Below are positions 47,662 to 59,804 of a stretch of 64,000 nt of DNA, piece by piece; position 1 is the first letter of the stretch, and the number at the start of each line of letters is the position of its first letter. The notes beneath the pieces are model-generated. The model saw only the letters and a list, made by a program, of their open reading frames with translations, had not been told where the DNA came from and searched no databases. The position numbers were made by a program, and so were the translations under genes. The DNA is from Muscardinus avellanarius (Eukaryota; Chordata; Mammalia; Rodentia; Gliridae), in NCBI GenBank assembly GCA_963383645.1, contig OY726573.1, positions 22,416,845-22,480,844 on the forward strand. The letters are read 5' to 3'.

Positions 47662-48528
47662 ATATTTTTTTAAAAAAAGAGCTGGGGGGGTGTATTCATT
47701 TGAGTACCCCTCCATGCTACTCTGGCATGGGGCTGTATTTCTATTTTCTGTATTTCTATCTTTCTAATAAACTTCTTTAAATCTTAAAAAAAAAAGAGCT
47801 GGGGTACCCAGGCATGGTGGCTCATGCTGAGATAGGGGGATCAGAGGTTCAAGAAGAGCCTCAAGGATGCCCCTGGGTCCATCCCCAGGACAAAGGAAAA
47901 AAAAAGCTGGGGTTGTAACTCAGTGATAGAGTGGTTGCCTAGTATACATTGGGCCCTGGGTTCCATTCCCAGCATCGAAGTGGGGGGAATATCATTACAA
48001 TTTGAATTTTTATAATTTTTTTTTTTTTTTGCAGTACTGGGGATTGAACCCAGGGCATCCTACATCTGAGCTACACTCCTAGCCCTATTTTTTATTTATT
48101 ATTTTGATACAGGGTCTCACTAAGTAGCCTAGGCTGGCTATGAACCTGCAATCCTCCTGTGTCAGCCTCCCAAGTACTGGGATTCCAAGTGTGCGCCACC
48201 ATCCCCAGCTGAGCTTCTATGATTATTCTAAGGCTGAGGTCCTTTTCTGAACTTTGCTATTGGTATATTTCCTACAGATTGTATGATTATATTCAGTTTC
48301 CAATTGAAGTGTTCATCTTTTGTGCCTGTGTGTGGGGGTGTGTGTGTATGTTAGTTACTGGGGATTGAACCCAGGGGTATTTTATCTCCAAGATACACCC
48401 TCAGCCCTATTTTTTTTAATTTTATTTGGAAACAGGGTCTCACTAGGTTGATGAGAGTGTCACTAAGACTCTCTAGTGAGACTAGAGAACAGCTAAGAAC
48501 AGCTGAGGCTGTTCTTTCTCTTTCTTTC

Positions 48529-48576
<48 letters not shown>

Positions 48577-49070
48577 TTTGGCACTGGGGATTAACCCCAG
48601 GGACATTCTACCTCTAAGCTACAACCCAACCCTATTTTATTTTTTAGTTTGAAACAGGGTCTCACTAGGTTGATGAGAGTCTATTTGTTGAGGCTGTCCT
48701 CGAACCTGCAATCCTCTAGTCTCAACTTCCCAAGTACTGGGATTACAGGTGTGTGCCACCACGCCCTGCTTATTATCACTATTATTATTATTATGACTTT
48801 TTGCGGTACTGGGAATTGAACTGAGGGGCATTCTACCTCCGAGCAACACCCGCAGCCCTATTTTTTATTCTTTATTTTTGAAACAGGGCCTCACTAAGTA
48901 GCTGAGGCTGTCCGTGAACCGCGATCCTCTGGTCTCAGCCTCCTGAATGCTGGAATTACAAATGTGCGCCTGGTGTATCACTATTATTATTTTGTGATGC
49001 TGGGAATTGCACTGAGGGCCTCCCACGTGGTAGGTGAGTGTTCTATCAGTGAGCTATACCCCCAGCGCCT
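44380..49070. mobile_element. SINE-dense intergenic tract downstream of SCARF1
   Basis: Roughly 20 B1-dID copies or halves in both orientations. Antisense examples: 44890-45150, 45340-45540, 48030-48210, 48580-48770, 48805-48975. Sense examples: 45560-45735, 46520-46700, 46715-46840, 47060-47330, 47465-47630. Long (AAAT)n runs lie at 45738-45782, 47367-47400 and 47620-47665, and (TTTC)n at 48512-48578. I see no gene here. Confidence 0.78.
47690..47795 (+). other. Unclassified A-tailed fragment, possibly retroviral-LTR-derived
   Basis: A short non-SINE piece ending in an AATAAA-containing segment and an A-run. The T-rich end with a polyA signal resembles the R region of an LTR or a short retroposed 3' UTR. 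Too short to classify. Confidence 0.25.
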
Positions 49071-49139
49071 TTATTTCTTCATGAGTAACCAACAGCATAG
49101 GTATTAGGATGTTAGCACTTTTGACAAAAAACAAAATCA

Positions 49140-49378
49140 AAACCAAAATCCCACTCAGATAGATCTGGGTTCAAGTCCCAGCTCTAGCCTCTTGTTTTGT
49201 ATCTTTGGAAAAGTCACTTAAAGCTTCAGGTTTTTTTGTTTTTGTTTCGTTTTTGTTTCGTCTGAAGAATGAGGATAATGTCTATCTTCCAGGGCAGTTG
49301 TGGGGATTAAATGACACAAAAAGTATAAAGCATGTAGTAAATGTTTAGCTTTCAATAAAAGGTAATTATTATTGGCAC
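49140..49378 (+). mobile_element. MIR element, sense
   Basis: Shows the MIR progression GGTTCAAGTCCCAGCTCT, AAGTCACTTAAAGC, GAGGATAATG, GTGGGGATTAAATGA and TAGTAAATGTTTAGC. A T-rich insertion lies at 49231-49260. Confidence 0.85.
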
Positions 49379-49384
49379 TACCAC

Positions 49385-50920
49385 TGTGTGTGTGTGTAGG
49401 TACTTGGGATTGAACCCAGGGGCTTTCTACCTCTGGGATACACTCCCAGACCTATTTTATTTTTATTTGGAAACAGGGTTTCACTAAGTTTCTGAGGCTC
49501 TCCTCAAACCTATGATCTTCCTGTCTCAGCCTCCTAAGTACTGGGATTACACATGTCCACCACAGACCCAGCTGGCATTGCCATCTTTCTCCCAGTTTTG
49601 GGTCCTGTGTCTTAGAACCTGAAACTCTTCAGTTCATGTTTTTATTCTCCAATTATACACCTGGTTCTTGCTTCTACATTAAGAGCTGTTTATACAAAGT
49701 TGTATAAGACTTGCCCAAGTGTTTACTGTCGATGGGGAAAGGGGGAGACAAGCAGGTGGGTAGATAATTATAAAACAATGCAATCAGTGGACAGAGGACC
49801 AAGGGCAGCAGGAGGGGCCAGGGGGGCTTCCCAGGCCTCTCACTGTCCAAGGGGGGCTCTGCTGAGGGGTAGAGGCCAGAGAACCGTAGCGTAGGAACCA
49901 CAAGAACGCCACATGACCGGGCATCTGGGCCCAGGCAAGCCAAACGGCATCCAATGGAAGGAAAATGCTGATGAGGAAGAGCCTGTGGGGATCAAGCTGG
50001 AGAATTTGAACTTTATCTTGAAGAACAAATGGTAAAGAGTGTCTGAGGATTCTAGCAGAGGTCAGATTCCTTTTCCCATAGCTCAGTGGAATGGGATGCG
50101 GGTGGGTTTGAGAGGCTGGGACTGGGGACTAAATGAACAGTGGTTGTATGTTAGAGATAAAAATGGATAGATTAGACAAATATGAAACAGATATGAGTGA
50201 GCGGGTTTTGGTGGCACGCACTTGTAATCCCAGTGCTTGGAAGGCTGAGACAGGCTCGCAGCCAGCCTTTGCTATTTAATGAGGCCCTCTGCAACTTGCT
50301 GAGACCTCTGTTTCAAAATAATCAAAAATAGGACTGGAGGTGTAGCTTGGAGGTAGAATGCCCTGGGTTCGATCTTCCAGTACTGACCGGGCAGTGTGGA
50401 GCATGCGTATAATCCCAGTCCTTGGAAGGCTGAGACAGGAGGATCACAGGTTTGAGATGAGCCTCAGCAACTTCGTGAGTCTATGTTTCCAAATGAAAAA
50501 TAAAATTGGGCTGGGGGTGTAGCTCAGAGGTTAGACTGTCCCCGAGTTCAATCCCCAGTACCACATACGCAAAAAAGATATGACTGTATTGGTTTGGTCA
50601 CAGCAGGTGCCTAACAAACATTTGTTGAAAGGATTATTCACCATATCTAACTTCAGCAGACAATGGTGCTATTATCTGGAGGAACATGGGAGGGGGGACA
50701 GTTTTGTGGGACAAAGTGAATTATCATTAGTATTCTGTGCTGAGACTTGAACCCTAGGGTGTTTGTTCTACCTTTCAGTTACACCCTAGCGCTATTTTTT
50801 TTTTTTTTTAACAGAGTCTTACTAAATTGCTTAGGCTGGCCTCAAACCTGTGATCCTCCTGTCTCAGCCTCCCAAGGACTGGGATTACAGGCATGTGCCA
50901 TCAGGCCCGGTCAAACTGAA
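49385..50920. mobile_element. Intergenic SINEs flanking unique sequence
   Basis: Antisense copy at 49395-49575, sense copies at 50205-50375 and 50385-50570, and an antisense copy at 50730-50915. Between them 49576-50200 is unique apart from a segment at 50000-50040 of unknown family. No coding potential is recognised. Confidence 0.7.
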
Positions 50921-51085
50921 TTATTTTAGAGGTGTGTTCGAGGCCTAGAGAGGGTCCTCAGGCAGGTGACTCAGTGGAGAGGGATGAAGGTGACAGTTCT
51001 ATAGGCTGGGTAATGAAGGAGGTAAGCAGCCCAGATCCCCAAAGCAAAAGCGGCGCACAGCCTGGGTGGCCGGCAACCGTTCACA

Positions 51086-51099
51086 ACAGCAGGGGGCGC
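51086..51099 (+). promoter_or_regulatory. Candidate CTCF site between SCARF1 and SLC43A2
   Basis: ACAGCAGGGGGCGC matches the core CTCF consensus at 13 of 14 positions. It lies in unique sequence 1.2 kb before the SLC43A2 promoter. Confidence 0.5.
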
Positions 51100-51564
51100 G
51101 CCAGCCCTGGGGGGAAGTGGAGCTGGGGATCCTGTAGTCCTGGGATGTTGAGCTAGGGATGCTGAGCTGAGGAAGCCTGAGGGTCTTCCGAGATCAGTCT
51201 AGTGTCTCTGATCAGGGCGACGCTGCCGGGCAGCGAACCTCAAGGGCCTCGGCTCCATCCCGTACCCCAGCAATTCCTGGGGGCAGGTCCAGCTGTGCTG
51301 TTCACAAAGGGAGCCGGGAGCCCTCTGGACCCCTGGCTCTCTCCGAAGCCAGACACACTAGCAGCTTGGTGCTGCCAGAAAGAGACGTTCCAGAACAGGA
51401 AAGAAGGGCAGGGAGCCCCAAGACCACCAGGCTGAATGTCCTCCCCCCCACCCCGGGACTGAGGAGCTCGGGAGGAGACATCGTCCTAATGGGGGGCAGA
51501 CAAGACCGAACTCCTCCTTGCAGACCCTCAAGGGCCACTTTTCACGGACCAGGCAGAAGGCACC

Positions 51565-51775
51565 TCAGCCGGGTATGGTTGTGCACGCCTGTAGTCCCAC
51601 TACTTGGGAGGCTGAGACAGGAGGATCGCAGGTTCCAGGACAACCTCAGCAAGTAGTGAGACTCATTAACCTGGTGAGACCTTATTTTCAAATAAGAAAT
51701 AAAATTGGGCTGGGGGGTGTAACGCTAAGCAGAATGCCTCTGAGTTCCCTTCCCAGTGCGCGCACACACACAGTA
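51565..51775 (+). mobile_element. Sense SINE just upstream of the SLC43A2 CpG island
   Basis: Sense B1-like half (51568-51690) and ID-like half (51705-51760), ending in a short CA run at 51760-51772, where the CpG-rich sequence begins. Confidence 0.75.
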
Positions 51776-52321
51776 CCTTAGGAGAGGGTAAGGGGTCGAT
51801 ACATCAGGAGAGCAGGGAAGACGCGCGCTGCGTGGGACTGGAGTCCGGGACTGGAGCCCTGGGGGCTGCGCCTGGATGGGGACCACCGAGGAGAGCGGGG
51901 CAGAAGACAAGGCCGGGAGAACCCGGGGCTGCAGCGCTGCGCCCCGCGGCCACGGGGCGTCCAGATGGGACGACCCGCTCGGGGCTGCAGCGTCCAGGCG
52001 CGGTGCCCGGGGCGCAGGGTGTTGGAGACTTCGTAGCGGGCCCTAGGAGAGAAGGGTGCGGGAGCCCAGCTGAGCGCGGAGGGGACTGCGGTGCGACTGG
52101 GGAGGTCCAAGGGGCGCGGGGCGGCGAGCCGGGGCCCCAGCCCAGGGCCGGGCTCCGGGCGGGGCTCTAGGAGGGCGGGAGCGCGGCGCTCCCGGGACTC
52201 GCGGCCCACGGCGACTCCAGTCCGAGGCGGCGGAGCCCAGAAAAGGCCCGCAGCTGCCCCGGCCCCCGCCCCCCACCCCTCTTGTTTGTCTTCAAGTCCG
52301 GCCGGAACCGGCTTCTGCCCG

Positions 52322-52445
52322 CCGGGGGGCGGGCGGGTGGCTGCTGATTGGTCGACGCCTGTTTCCAGCCCCCACTCAGCCAATCAGCGGGCAGCAGTGT
52401 TTTCATCTTAGGGTCGGAATAAAAGGGCTGGAATAAAAGGAGGCA
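52322..52445 (+). promoter_or_regulatory. SLC43A2: SLC43A2 core promoter: GC box, paired CCAAT boxes, TATA-like boxes
   Basis: GGGGGGCGGGCGGG at 52325-52338 is an Sp1-type box. GCTGATTGG (52343-52351) and CCAATCAGC (52380-52388) are perfectly complementary, opposed CCAAT/NF-Y boxes. AATAAAAGG occurs at 52418-52426 and 52432-52440 as TATA-like elements. Start of transcription is expected near 52450-52470. This order is typical of a promoter; assignment to SLC43A2 is by position and strand. Confidence 0.65.
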
Positions 52446-52464
52446 GAAAAAGAGCCGGGCGGGC

Positions 52465-52488
52465 CCGAGACACACCAGTAGGAGCCGG
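52465..52488 (+). other. SLC43A2: Possible non-coding exon 1 of SLC43A2
   Basis: Starts about 30 bases below the TATA-like boxes and ends at GCCGG/GTGAGC, a good donor at 52489. It would splice to the acceptor at 53349-53350. The 5' limit is a guess. Confidence 0.4.
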
Positions 52489-53350
52489 GTGAGCTGGGCC
52501 CGGGGTCGGGGTCCCGGACGAGGGTGCGGGGTACAGAAGCTGCCCAAGAAAGGGCGCGGGGCTGTCATGTGAATCGGAGAGGAAAGAGGCCGGACGGAGG
52601 AGGCGCGGTCAGGAAAGAGATGCCCAATAGGCGACGGAGCTGGGGAGAAGCGAGGGGGTCCGCCTCCACGGACACGGGGTCGTCGCGGCGATGCCTCCCC
52701 GGGACGGGGCGGGGGTGTCTGCGGGCGGCTCGCGCCGCCGGTTTGAACCGGCTTCGCTTCTGCCGTGCGAGGTTCGCGTGGCCGCAGCGCCTAGCGACCT
52801 AGACGGCGGCCAATGGCGCGGCAGTTCCTGTTCTGCCTGGCCAATGAGCGCGCCGTGGGAGGCCGTTCCGGGGCTCCGTGCGCTGATTTTGTGGTTGAAG
52901 GAACCAGCTCTGAGGAAGGGTCTTGACTGCGGGCGGGCACGAGCCCGCCAGGGTCCCTGGGAGTGGCATCTCTCAGGTATGCCCCCGCGCAGGTGGCCAT
53001 ACCTCAAGCTGCCCCCCTTCCGGCCCCAGCCTAGTTATGTCAACCCTTCTGGGGGCCAGAAGTAGTTCCACGTCCTTGAGCAGGTGTCAGTCCCTTTCCT
53101 GCTTCCATGCCTCAGTTTACCTCGGAGTAAGCTGAGGGAGAGTGCTCCCGGCCTGGCCAAGGGCGGCTCCGGCATAGCGGAGGGCCAGCCGCGGGTTTGG
53201 GGGTGGCCCGGGGCCTTGCAGGGCTGGGCCGGCTTCTTCGCCGCGCGCCTTCCCGGCCGGGGGTTCCGAAGGGTGACAAGCTCCGCATCCCGCGGAGGCA
53301 GCCAGACGAGCTCGGCAGGGCTGGCGCTGACGCCGAGGTCTGTGCGCAGG

Positions 53351-53553
53351 TGGTTGCAGAGCCGGAGCCGGAGCCGGGCCGCTGCACCGCACCATGGCGC
53401 CCACCCTGGCCACAGCCCATCGGCGCCGTTGGTGGATGGCCTGCACCGCTGTGTTGGAAAACCTCCTCTTCTCCGCAGTCCTTCTGGGCTGGGGCTCCTT
53501 GCTCATCATGCTCAAGTCGGAGGGTTTTTACTCCTACCTGTGTACTGAACCAG
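53351..53553 (+). CDS. SLC43A2: SLC43A2 (LAT4), first coding exon (rest beyond window)
   Basis: LAT4 is a sodium-independent uniporter for Leu, Ile, Val, Met and Phe in the plasma membrane, strong in kidney and intestine. The exon follows a CGCAG acceptor at 53350, has 43 bases of 5' UTR, and codes from ATG 53394 (context GCACCATGG) to the donor at 53554 (CAG/GTGAGA), giving 53 codons plus one base. The peptide begins [14 protein letters not shown] and runs into the first membrane helix ([17 protein letters not shown]), ending YLCTEP; this matches the human N-terminus as I remember it. No second coding exon is found before 64000, so the following intron exceeds 10 kb. Confidence 0.95.
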
Positions 53554-55324
53554 GTGAGACGGGCAGCTCAGGCTGGGGGTGGTTCCTGGAGTCCGAGCAC
53601 TGGGAGGGGAGGGTGGATGGCCATGAAGACCTAGCCAGCAATGCCTCCTGACAGCACAGCGCCTCCCGGGTGTTCAGAGGCCTGTTTTACCCTCTCCCGG
53701 CTCTGCTGGACGCGCATCATTTATCATAGTCCCAGTTTAGTGAATGAATAAACTGAGGCATGGACTAATCTTTCTGCTTTTTTTTTTTTTTTGTGTGTGT
53801 GTGTGTGTAACTAGGGCTTGAACCCAGGGGCATTCCATCTCCGAGCTACATCCCAAACCCTTATATTTTTATTCTGAAACAGGATCTTGCTAGGTTTATG
53901 AAAGTCTTATTACTTGCTGAGACTGCCCTGGAACCTGTGATCCTCTTGTCTCGGCCTCCTAAATACTGGGATTACAAGTGTGTGCACCATGCCCGGCTTG
54001 GACCAAAGCTCAAGCTGGAGACTGCAGGAAACCCCAAATTCTCACATTCAGCTTTTTCTACCAACGAGGCACATTGGTGGACTCATGTCCTCTCAGTGGC
54101 TGCAATATCATTGATGCTCCCTGGTTGTGAGAAAGAGGAACTCTTGATCCAGGCCCTAGGGTTCCTCAAGAAGCCGGAAGTGGTGTGGCCTCCACCCCAA
54201 GAAGGTTTCATCTAGAATCTAGATTTGTTTTTCAGTCTATTATAGAGTCTCCTTAGGGCCTGCCGGATGCAGATTGTCTATTTTTGCTGCTCTATGATTC
54301 TCCAAAGGCCATTTCCTTTCAGGGGCTGAGAACGTCTCAGTGGCCTTCCAGCCCTATGGGGGGAGGAAGGGTGATAGTTTTGTTTGCCCCACCATGGGTG
54401 TTGCTCGTGCATGTGGAAGCTGCCCTGCCCCCATCCTGCTCTCCAGTCTTCCCACCCTAACTGCTGCAGGTCCATGGGTTCCACTCAACATAGGACCAAA
54501 GCAACTCCCAACTTCTTTTCTAGTACTGGGATTGGACCCAGGGGCATTCTATCTCCGAGCTACACCCCTAGCTCTACTTTATTTTATTTTTGAAACAGGA
54601 CCTCACTAGGTGGATGAGAGTCTCACTACTTGCTGATGCTGTCCTCAAACCTGCAATCCTCCTGTCTCAGCCTCCTAAGTACTGGAGTTCCCAACTTCTA
54701 AGCTCCTTCTTCGGCATCTTAGGCAACCTTGGTAGGAAATGCTTTCCTCTGCCTTCTCCCTACCCCCAACAGCGGCTGCATAATAGTTGAACTCACATAA
54801 TCTCTGTCCCCTGTGCTTGAGTCCCCTTTGATTGGAGGTAGCCCAGATCTGAGTCCCTGGATCATTACCAGCATGCCTTTTCTTTCTAGAGTCCTTAGCA
54901 AGAAAAAAAAAAAAGTTTTGGTCCAGTTCACACTACCTGTGACCCTGAGTCAGATCCTCCCTGTTTCCCTTCTCTGAGTTGCCCAGAAGATCCTCTGAGT
55001 GTCTCCTTGCCTAGGGAGACTTAGCAGGAAAGGTTAAGGGCAGGAGAAATAGAGGGAATGTGGAGGTCGCCTGGGGAAGGGCAGAAAGTATATCATTTAT
55101 AACCAACCTTTAGCCTTTAGCTACTAAAAAATATTTCCTAATAGCCTAAGGGTTCTTGGCAAGCCTTTCCCCACATCAGCAAGAAATCTTGGGAGATGGG
55201 AGAGTCAGACCTTGTTCCCTGAACAGGCTTTCTGTTTTGCCCTAGAGATGTTAGATTAATGAGTCTTCTGGAAAGAACAGGTTGGACTATTTGGCTTTTC
55301 CTTTCTCAGAGGGTACACACAGGG

Positions 55325-55358
<34 letters not shown>

Positions 55359-58160
55359 TGGTATTAGGGGTGGAACCCAGGGGCTTTTCTACCTCCTGGC
55401 TCTACTCCCAGACCTATTTTGTGTTTCATTTGGAAACAGGGTCTCACTAAGTTGCTGACAGCCTCACTCAGTAGCTGAGGCTGAGGGGGGCTTTGAACCA
55501 TGTACTATCCTCCTGTCTCAGCCTCCCAAGTGCTGAGATTACAAGCGTGCGCCACCACACCCAGCTCAGAGGGTTTAAAAAACAGAAGGAAGTTGGGTGT
55601 GGTGGCGCACGCTTGTAATCTCAGCACTTGGGAGGCTGAGACCGGAGGATCACAGATCCAAAGGAGAGCCTCAGAAAGTATTGAGACTCATCAACCTTAG
55701 AGAGACCCTATTTCCAAATAAAAATAAAAAAATAGGGCTAGTATAGCTCAGAGGTGAAATGCCCCTGGGTTTAATCAATCCCCGTTCCTTAAAAAAAAAA
55801 AAAAAAAAAAAAAATTATCCCCAGACAATGCTTTTAGCTTTTAGTGTGTCATCTAGACCAAAGGACTGATACAGTCAGAATCTCCCTACCCCCATGGTGT
55901 CAGGAAGGTCAGATTCTAGTTTGTTTTTAAGATTGTTCACTGATTTCACTTATTTTATGGCATTGGCAGCATGGGGCTAGTCACTTCATTTCTGCCCTCA
56001 ACCTTGACTTCTTCCTTTCACTGTGGGAGTAGCCTCAAAGATTGTGCCAACACAGTGCTGAGTTGGTATTTAGTGCCTTGAGAGACTTGACAGGTCATTC
56101 ATACAAACCGAAGTGAAGGTGAAGGGTCAGGATGTGGGTTGAACATCAACTCCTTATCCCATGCTGCTCCTGTGTCTGATTTTGGTTTTTCTGGTTATCT
56201 GGCAAACCTGCTGATCCAGCATCCTGGGCGGGAAGGGCTGAGATTCCACTCAGCTTATCTCTTTGGCCTCCCTGCTCCTTGCTTCTGGGAGTCCAAATAA
56301 CCTTTGGGAGCCAGAAGCCTCTGTGCTTCTCTGACTGGGAGTGACTGGCAAAGTTAGGGTCAAGGTTTCTACTCAGGCCTAACATGTTTAGCCTTGGTGG
56401 ATGGCTGAATTGTGGAGAAGCAGTTAGGCCATTTGCCAGATGTATTGAATTAGACTTTTGAAGAGCTGACCGGTATAGAGTTGATTGAGATGCACATCTT
56501 TCAGCTTTTTATTGCTCTTGGGACTAATGCTTGAATTTGTTCTATAAAGAAAATTTGCCTGAACCTGTTGAAAGATTGCCAGAACTCTGTTGGGACTCCA
56601 GCCAGAATCTGCCTATGGACAGATTGGGTATTGGGTTCCAGCTTGGTGAGATGGTGGAAGGAAAGAAGCAGTGGTTTCTCCAATCCCCTGCCAGGGGCAG
56701 TGTCTGGCCTTGCCCACCAGAAGGTCAGGACAGGAGGCAGGAGGTGGGGCTGGGCATTTGATGAGCTTTGCATGATACCTACCAGGTTCTGGCAGCGATA
56801 CCTCCCTTGTCCCCTTGGTACAGACAAGACACCATGGGGTTTCCAGCTTGGGAAGAGCGGGCCTTTCCCAAGGGCTGTGTCCTTTTGGCCTCTGTGTGGC
56901 CACAGTAGCCATCTCCAGTTGACCTCTTAACTTGTGCTCTGCTGTTTAGTGGCCCACTCGGACAGGGTCAGCTCAGGGGGGTGCGGTTACCTGCGGATGT
57001 TCAGTGTCCTCTTCCATCTAACCCACATGGTCGGAAAGCATCTATTGAGGTGCTATATGGGGAGTACCAAACAAACAAGTCATCATATGAGCTTCCACAG
57101 AGCACCAGGGGAGACCAGCTGTGGGGTCTGGTTGAGACTGGGAGGGTGGCTTTTCTGATGTTAATGCAGAAGCTGGGAGGGTGAGGAGGGATGAGTCAGG
57201 AGACCACATCCTGGAGGAGAGGAGAGAAAAGGCTGGCGCAGCAGAAGACTGGGGAGGTGGAATGGGGCATGTAGGGCTAGAGAGGCCACTTGAGGAGACT
57301 GGCTTTTCTTTTTTTTCTTTCTTTTATTTTATTTTTGAAACAGGGTCTCACTGAGTTGCAAAGGGCCTCACTAAGTAGCTGAGGCTGTCTGTGAACCGTA
57401 ATCCTCCTGTCTCAGCCTCCCAAATGGAGGAATTACAAGCGTGAGCCACCACGCCCTGCTCTGGCTTTTATTTTCAAGGCAGGAGGGACTAATGGAAGCA
57501 GAGCAGGGCCATGATCCCATGATCTGGTTTTCCTCCTAGAGGTGTTTATAAACAGTGGAGGGCTGGCCACATGCTGGCCTTGGGCAGGTTGAGGGCTATG
57601 AGGGTGGAAATCCTCGCCACCTCGGCTAGAGGAAGTCTAGTTCCAGCCCAGCCATAATTACGGTCACTGTGCCTGTGGTGGTGGGGATCAGATCTCCCCC
57701 ACTGATAGAGCAGGCTCCCTGAGAGGGCAGAGGGGCTGCCATCCCTCAGGGAAACAGGGCCAACCCTGGTCCCCACCAGGCCACACCAGGGTGGACAGGA
57801 GAGGTCCCCGATGCTTCAGAGTCCCCCCATATTATGGGGTCTTTCCATACTGGTTGATAGCTTTAGAAAATTCAACCCTACAAGAGAAAAAAGAAGAGCC
57901 AGTTGTGGCACCGCATACCTGTAATCCTAGTACTTGGGAGGCTGAGACAGGAGGATCTCAAGTTTGAAGCCAGCCTCAGGAACTTAGCCTCAGCAACTAA
58001 GCAAGATGCTGTTTCCAAATAAAAAATAAAATTGGGCTGGGAGTGTAGCCCAGAAGTAGAAAACCCTTGGGTTCCATCCTTTGTACCACAAAAAAAGCAA
58101 GCAAGCTGAACTCTCTACTTTTGTGTGTTTGGGGGTACTAGCTGTTTTTAAATTTTATTT
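53554..58160. other. SLC43A2: SLC43A2 intron, first part: unique sequence with scattered SINEs
   Basis: A MIR-like trace at 53725-53765. SINEs: antisense 53805-53997 and 54525-54690, antisense 55360-55565, sense 55590-55790, antisense 57335-57460 and sense 57900-58085. A (GT)n run is at 55328-55357. The remaining unique stretches (54000-54520, 54690-55350, 55830-57300, 57470-57890) show no exon that I can recognise. Confidence 0.65.
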
Positions 58161-58401
58161 CTTAAGCTGGGTATGGTGGCACACGCTTGTCATCCAAGCA
58201 TTTGGGAGGATGAGACAGGAGGATCATGGTTCGAGGACAGCCTCAGCTACTTTGCAACTCAGTGAGACCCTGTTTCAAAATAAGGAATAAACCGGGTGTG
58301 GTGGCGCACGCTTGTAATCCCTGCGCTTGGGAGGCAGAGACAGGAGGATCGCACAGGTTCAAAGCCAGCCGCGCTGGCTTAAGAGACCCTGTTTCAAAAA
58401 A

Positions 58402-58441
<40 letters not shown>

Positions 58442-59128
58442 TAAAATAAGTCTGAGAGTGTAACCTGGAGGTAGAAGGGTTCCATCCCCAGTACCACCAA
58501 AAAAAAAAAAAAAAAAAAAAGGAATAAAATAGGGTTGGGGCTGTAGCTCGGAGGTAGAATGCCCCTGAGTTCCATCTCCAGTACTGCAAAAAAGGGGGGG
58601 GGGGTAAAGAATAGGGCTGGAATTGTAGCTTGGAGTTAGAATGCCCCTGGGTTCTATCTCTAGTACTGGAAAAAAAAAATTATTTCTTTTATTTTGAAAC
58701 AGTGTCTCACTAAGTTGCAGATGGCCTCACTAAATTGCTGAGGCTGGAGGTGAACCTGCGATTTTCCTGTCTCAGCCTCCCAAGTACTGGTATTACAAGT
58801 GTGTGCTACCATATCTGGCTTCAATTTCATTTTGAGATAGTGTCTTACTAAATTCCCCAGGCTGGCCTGAATTTACAACCCTCTCCTGTCTCAGCCATTT
58901 TTTTCTTTTCTCGGTACTGGAGATGGAACCCAGGGGCATTCTTCCTCTGAGCTATACTCCCAGCCTTATTTTTTATTCCTTATTTTGAAACGGTCTCACT
59001 GAGTTGCAAATGCAAAGGTCCTCACTAAGTAGCTGAGGCTGTCCTCAAACCAGATTCCTCCTGTCTTAGCCTCCCAAATGCTAGGATTACAAGCGTGGGC
59101 CACCACCGCCACGCCCAGCTTCTTTTTT
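58160..59128. mobile_element. SINE cluster in the SLC43A2 intron
   Basis: Sense copies at 58165-58290 and 58293-58500, the latter interrupted by an A-run and (TA)n at 58395-58443. Extra ID-like units lie at 58530-58590 and 58615-58670, then antisense copies at 58690-58820 and 58910-59120. Confidence 0.75.
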
Positions 59129-59130
59129 TT

Positions 59131-59545
59131 TTAATATACTTTTATTAGTGCATTGGTCTTAACATCATAATTTAAATCATGTCGATAGTGACGTGCATGC
59201 ACACAGCACTTGGTGAGCTTTCCCCTGGTTCCCTCCCCATTCCTCCCTTCCCCAAAGGGTACTGAGATTGACATCGGTACTCTCACCTCCGTAGAGCTAA
59301 TGGTAGTCATTCCTTCACTCATCCTCACTCTCTCCTCTCCCCTCCCTCAGACACCTGTCTGGCTCCTCTGAGGTTTCTCCTCCATTCTCTGGAGTCCCTC
59401 TGGTATCCGGGTTACTCCCTCGCTTCTGCGTATTAGAGAACAAACACACTCGCCTCTTCGCGCTCTGTGCCTGGCTGAACTCACTTAGCATCCTGTTCTC
59501 CAGGTCCTTCCATCTTCCTGCAGATGGCAAAATCTTGTTCTTCTC
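59131..59545 (-). mobile_element. L1 3' UTR fragment, antisense
   Basis: Complement of the L1 tail also seen in the sense copy at 19560-19900: both contain the 'GACCTGGAGAACA' and 'CAGCCAGGCACAGA' words. Only the 3' UTR is present. Confidence 0.8.
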
Positions 59546-59549
59546 AGTG

Positions 59550-59752
59550 GCGGTGCACCCCTGTAGTCCTAGTGCTTGGGAGGCCGCCTCAGCCTTCTGA
59601 CTCACTGGGATTAGAGCTGTGTGCCACCTCGCCCAGCCCTTTTCTTTTATTGCTACAAATATGACTAGTTTTACTTACTTATTTATTTATTTTTTTTTGT
59701 GGTGCTGAGGGTGGAACCCAGGGGCTTTTCTCCCTCCAGGCTATACTCCCAG

Positions 59753-59804
<52 letters not shown>

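Larger units (their letters stand above)
51780..53560 (+). promoter_or_regulatory. SLC43A2: SLC43A2 CpG island
   Basis: About 1.8 kb of G+C-rich, CpG-dense, repeat-free sequence enclosing the promoter and first coding exon. Several open frames in it on both strands are a by-product of base composition; none resembles a known protein except the SLC43A2 exon. Confidence 0.8.

Noticed and set aside
51778..52383. 201-residue frame on the minus strand, and others on both strands in the CpG island
   Set aside because: Long frames are expected by chance in G+C-rich DNA. No known family is recognisable and they overlap promoter motifs.
53084..53548. 154-residue frame across the SLC43A2 first coding exon
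   Set aside because: It is a shifted reading of the same exon and upstream G+C-rich sequence.
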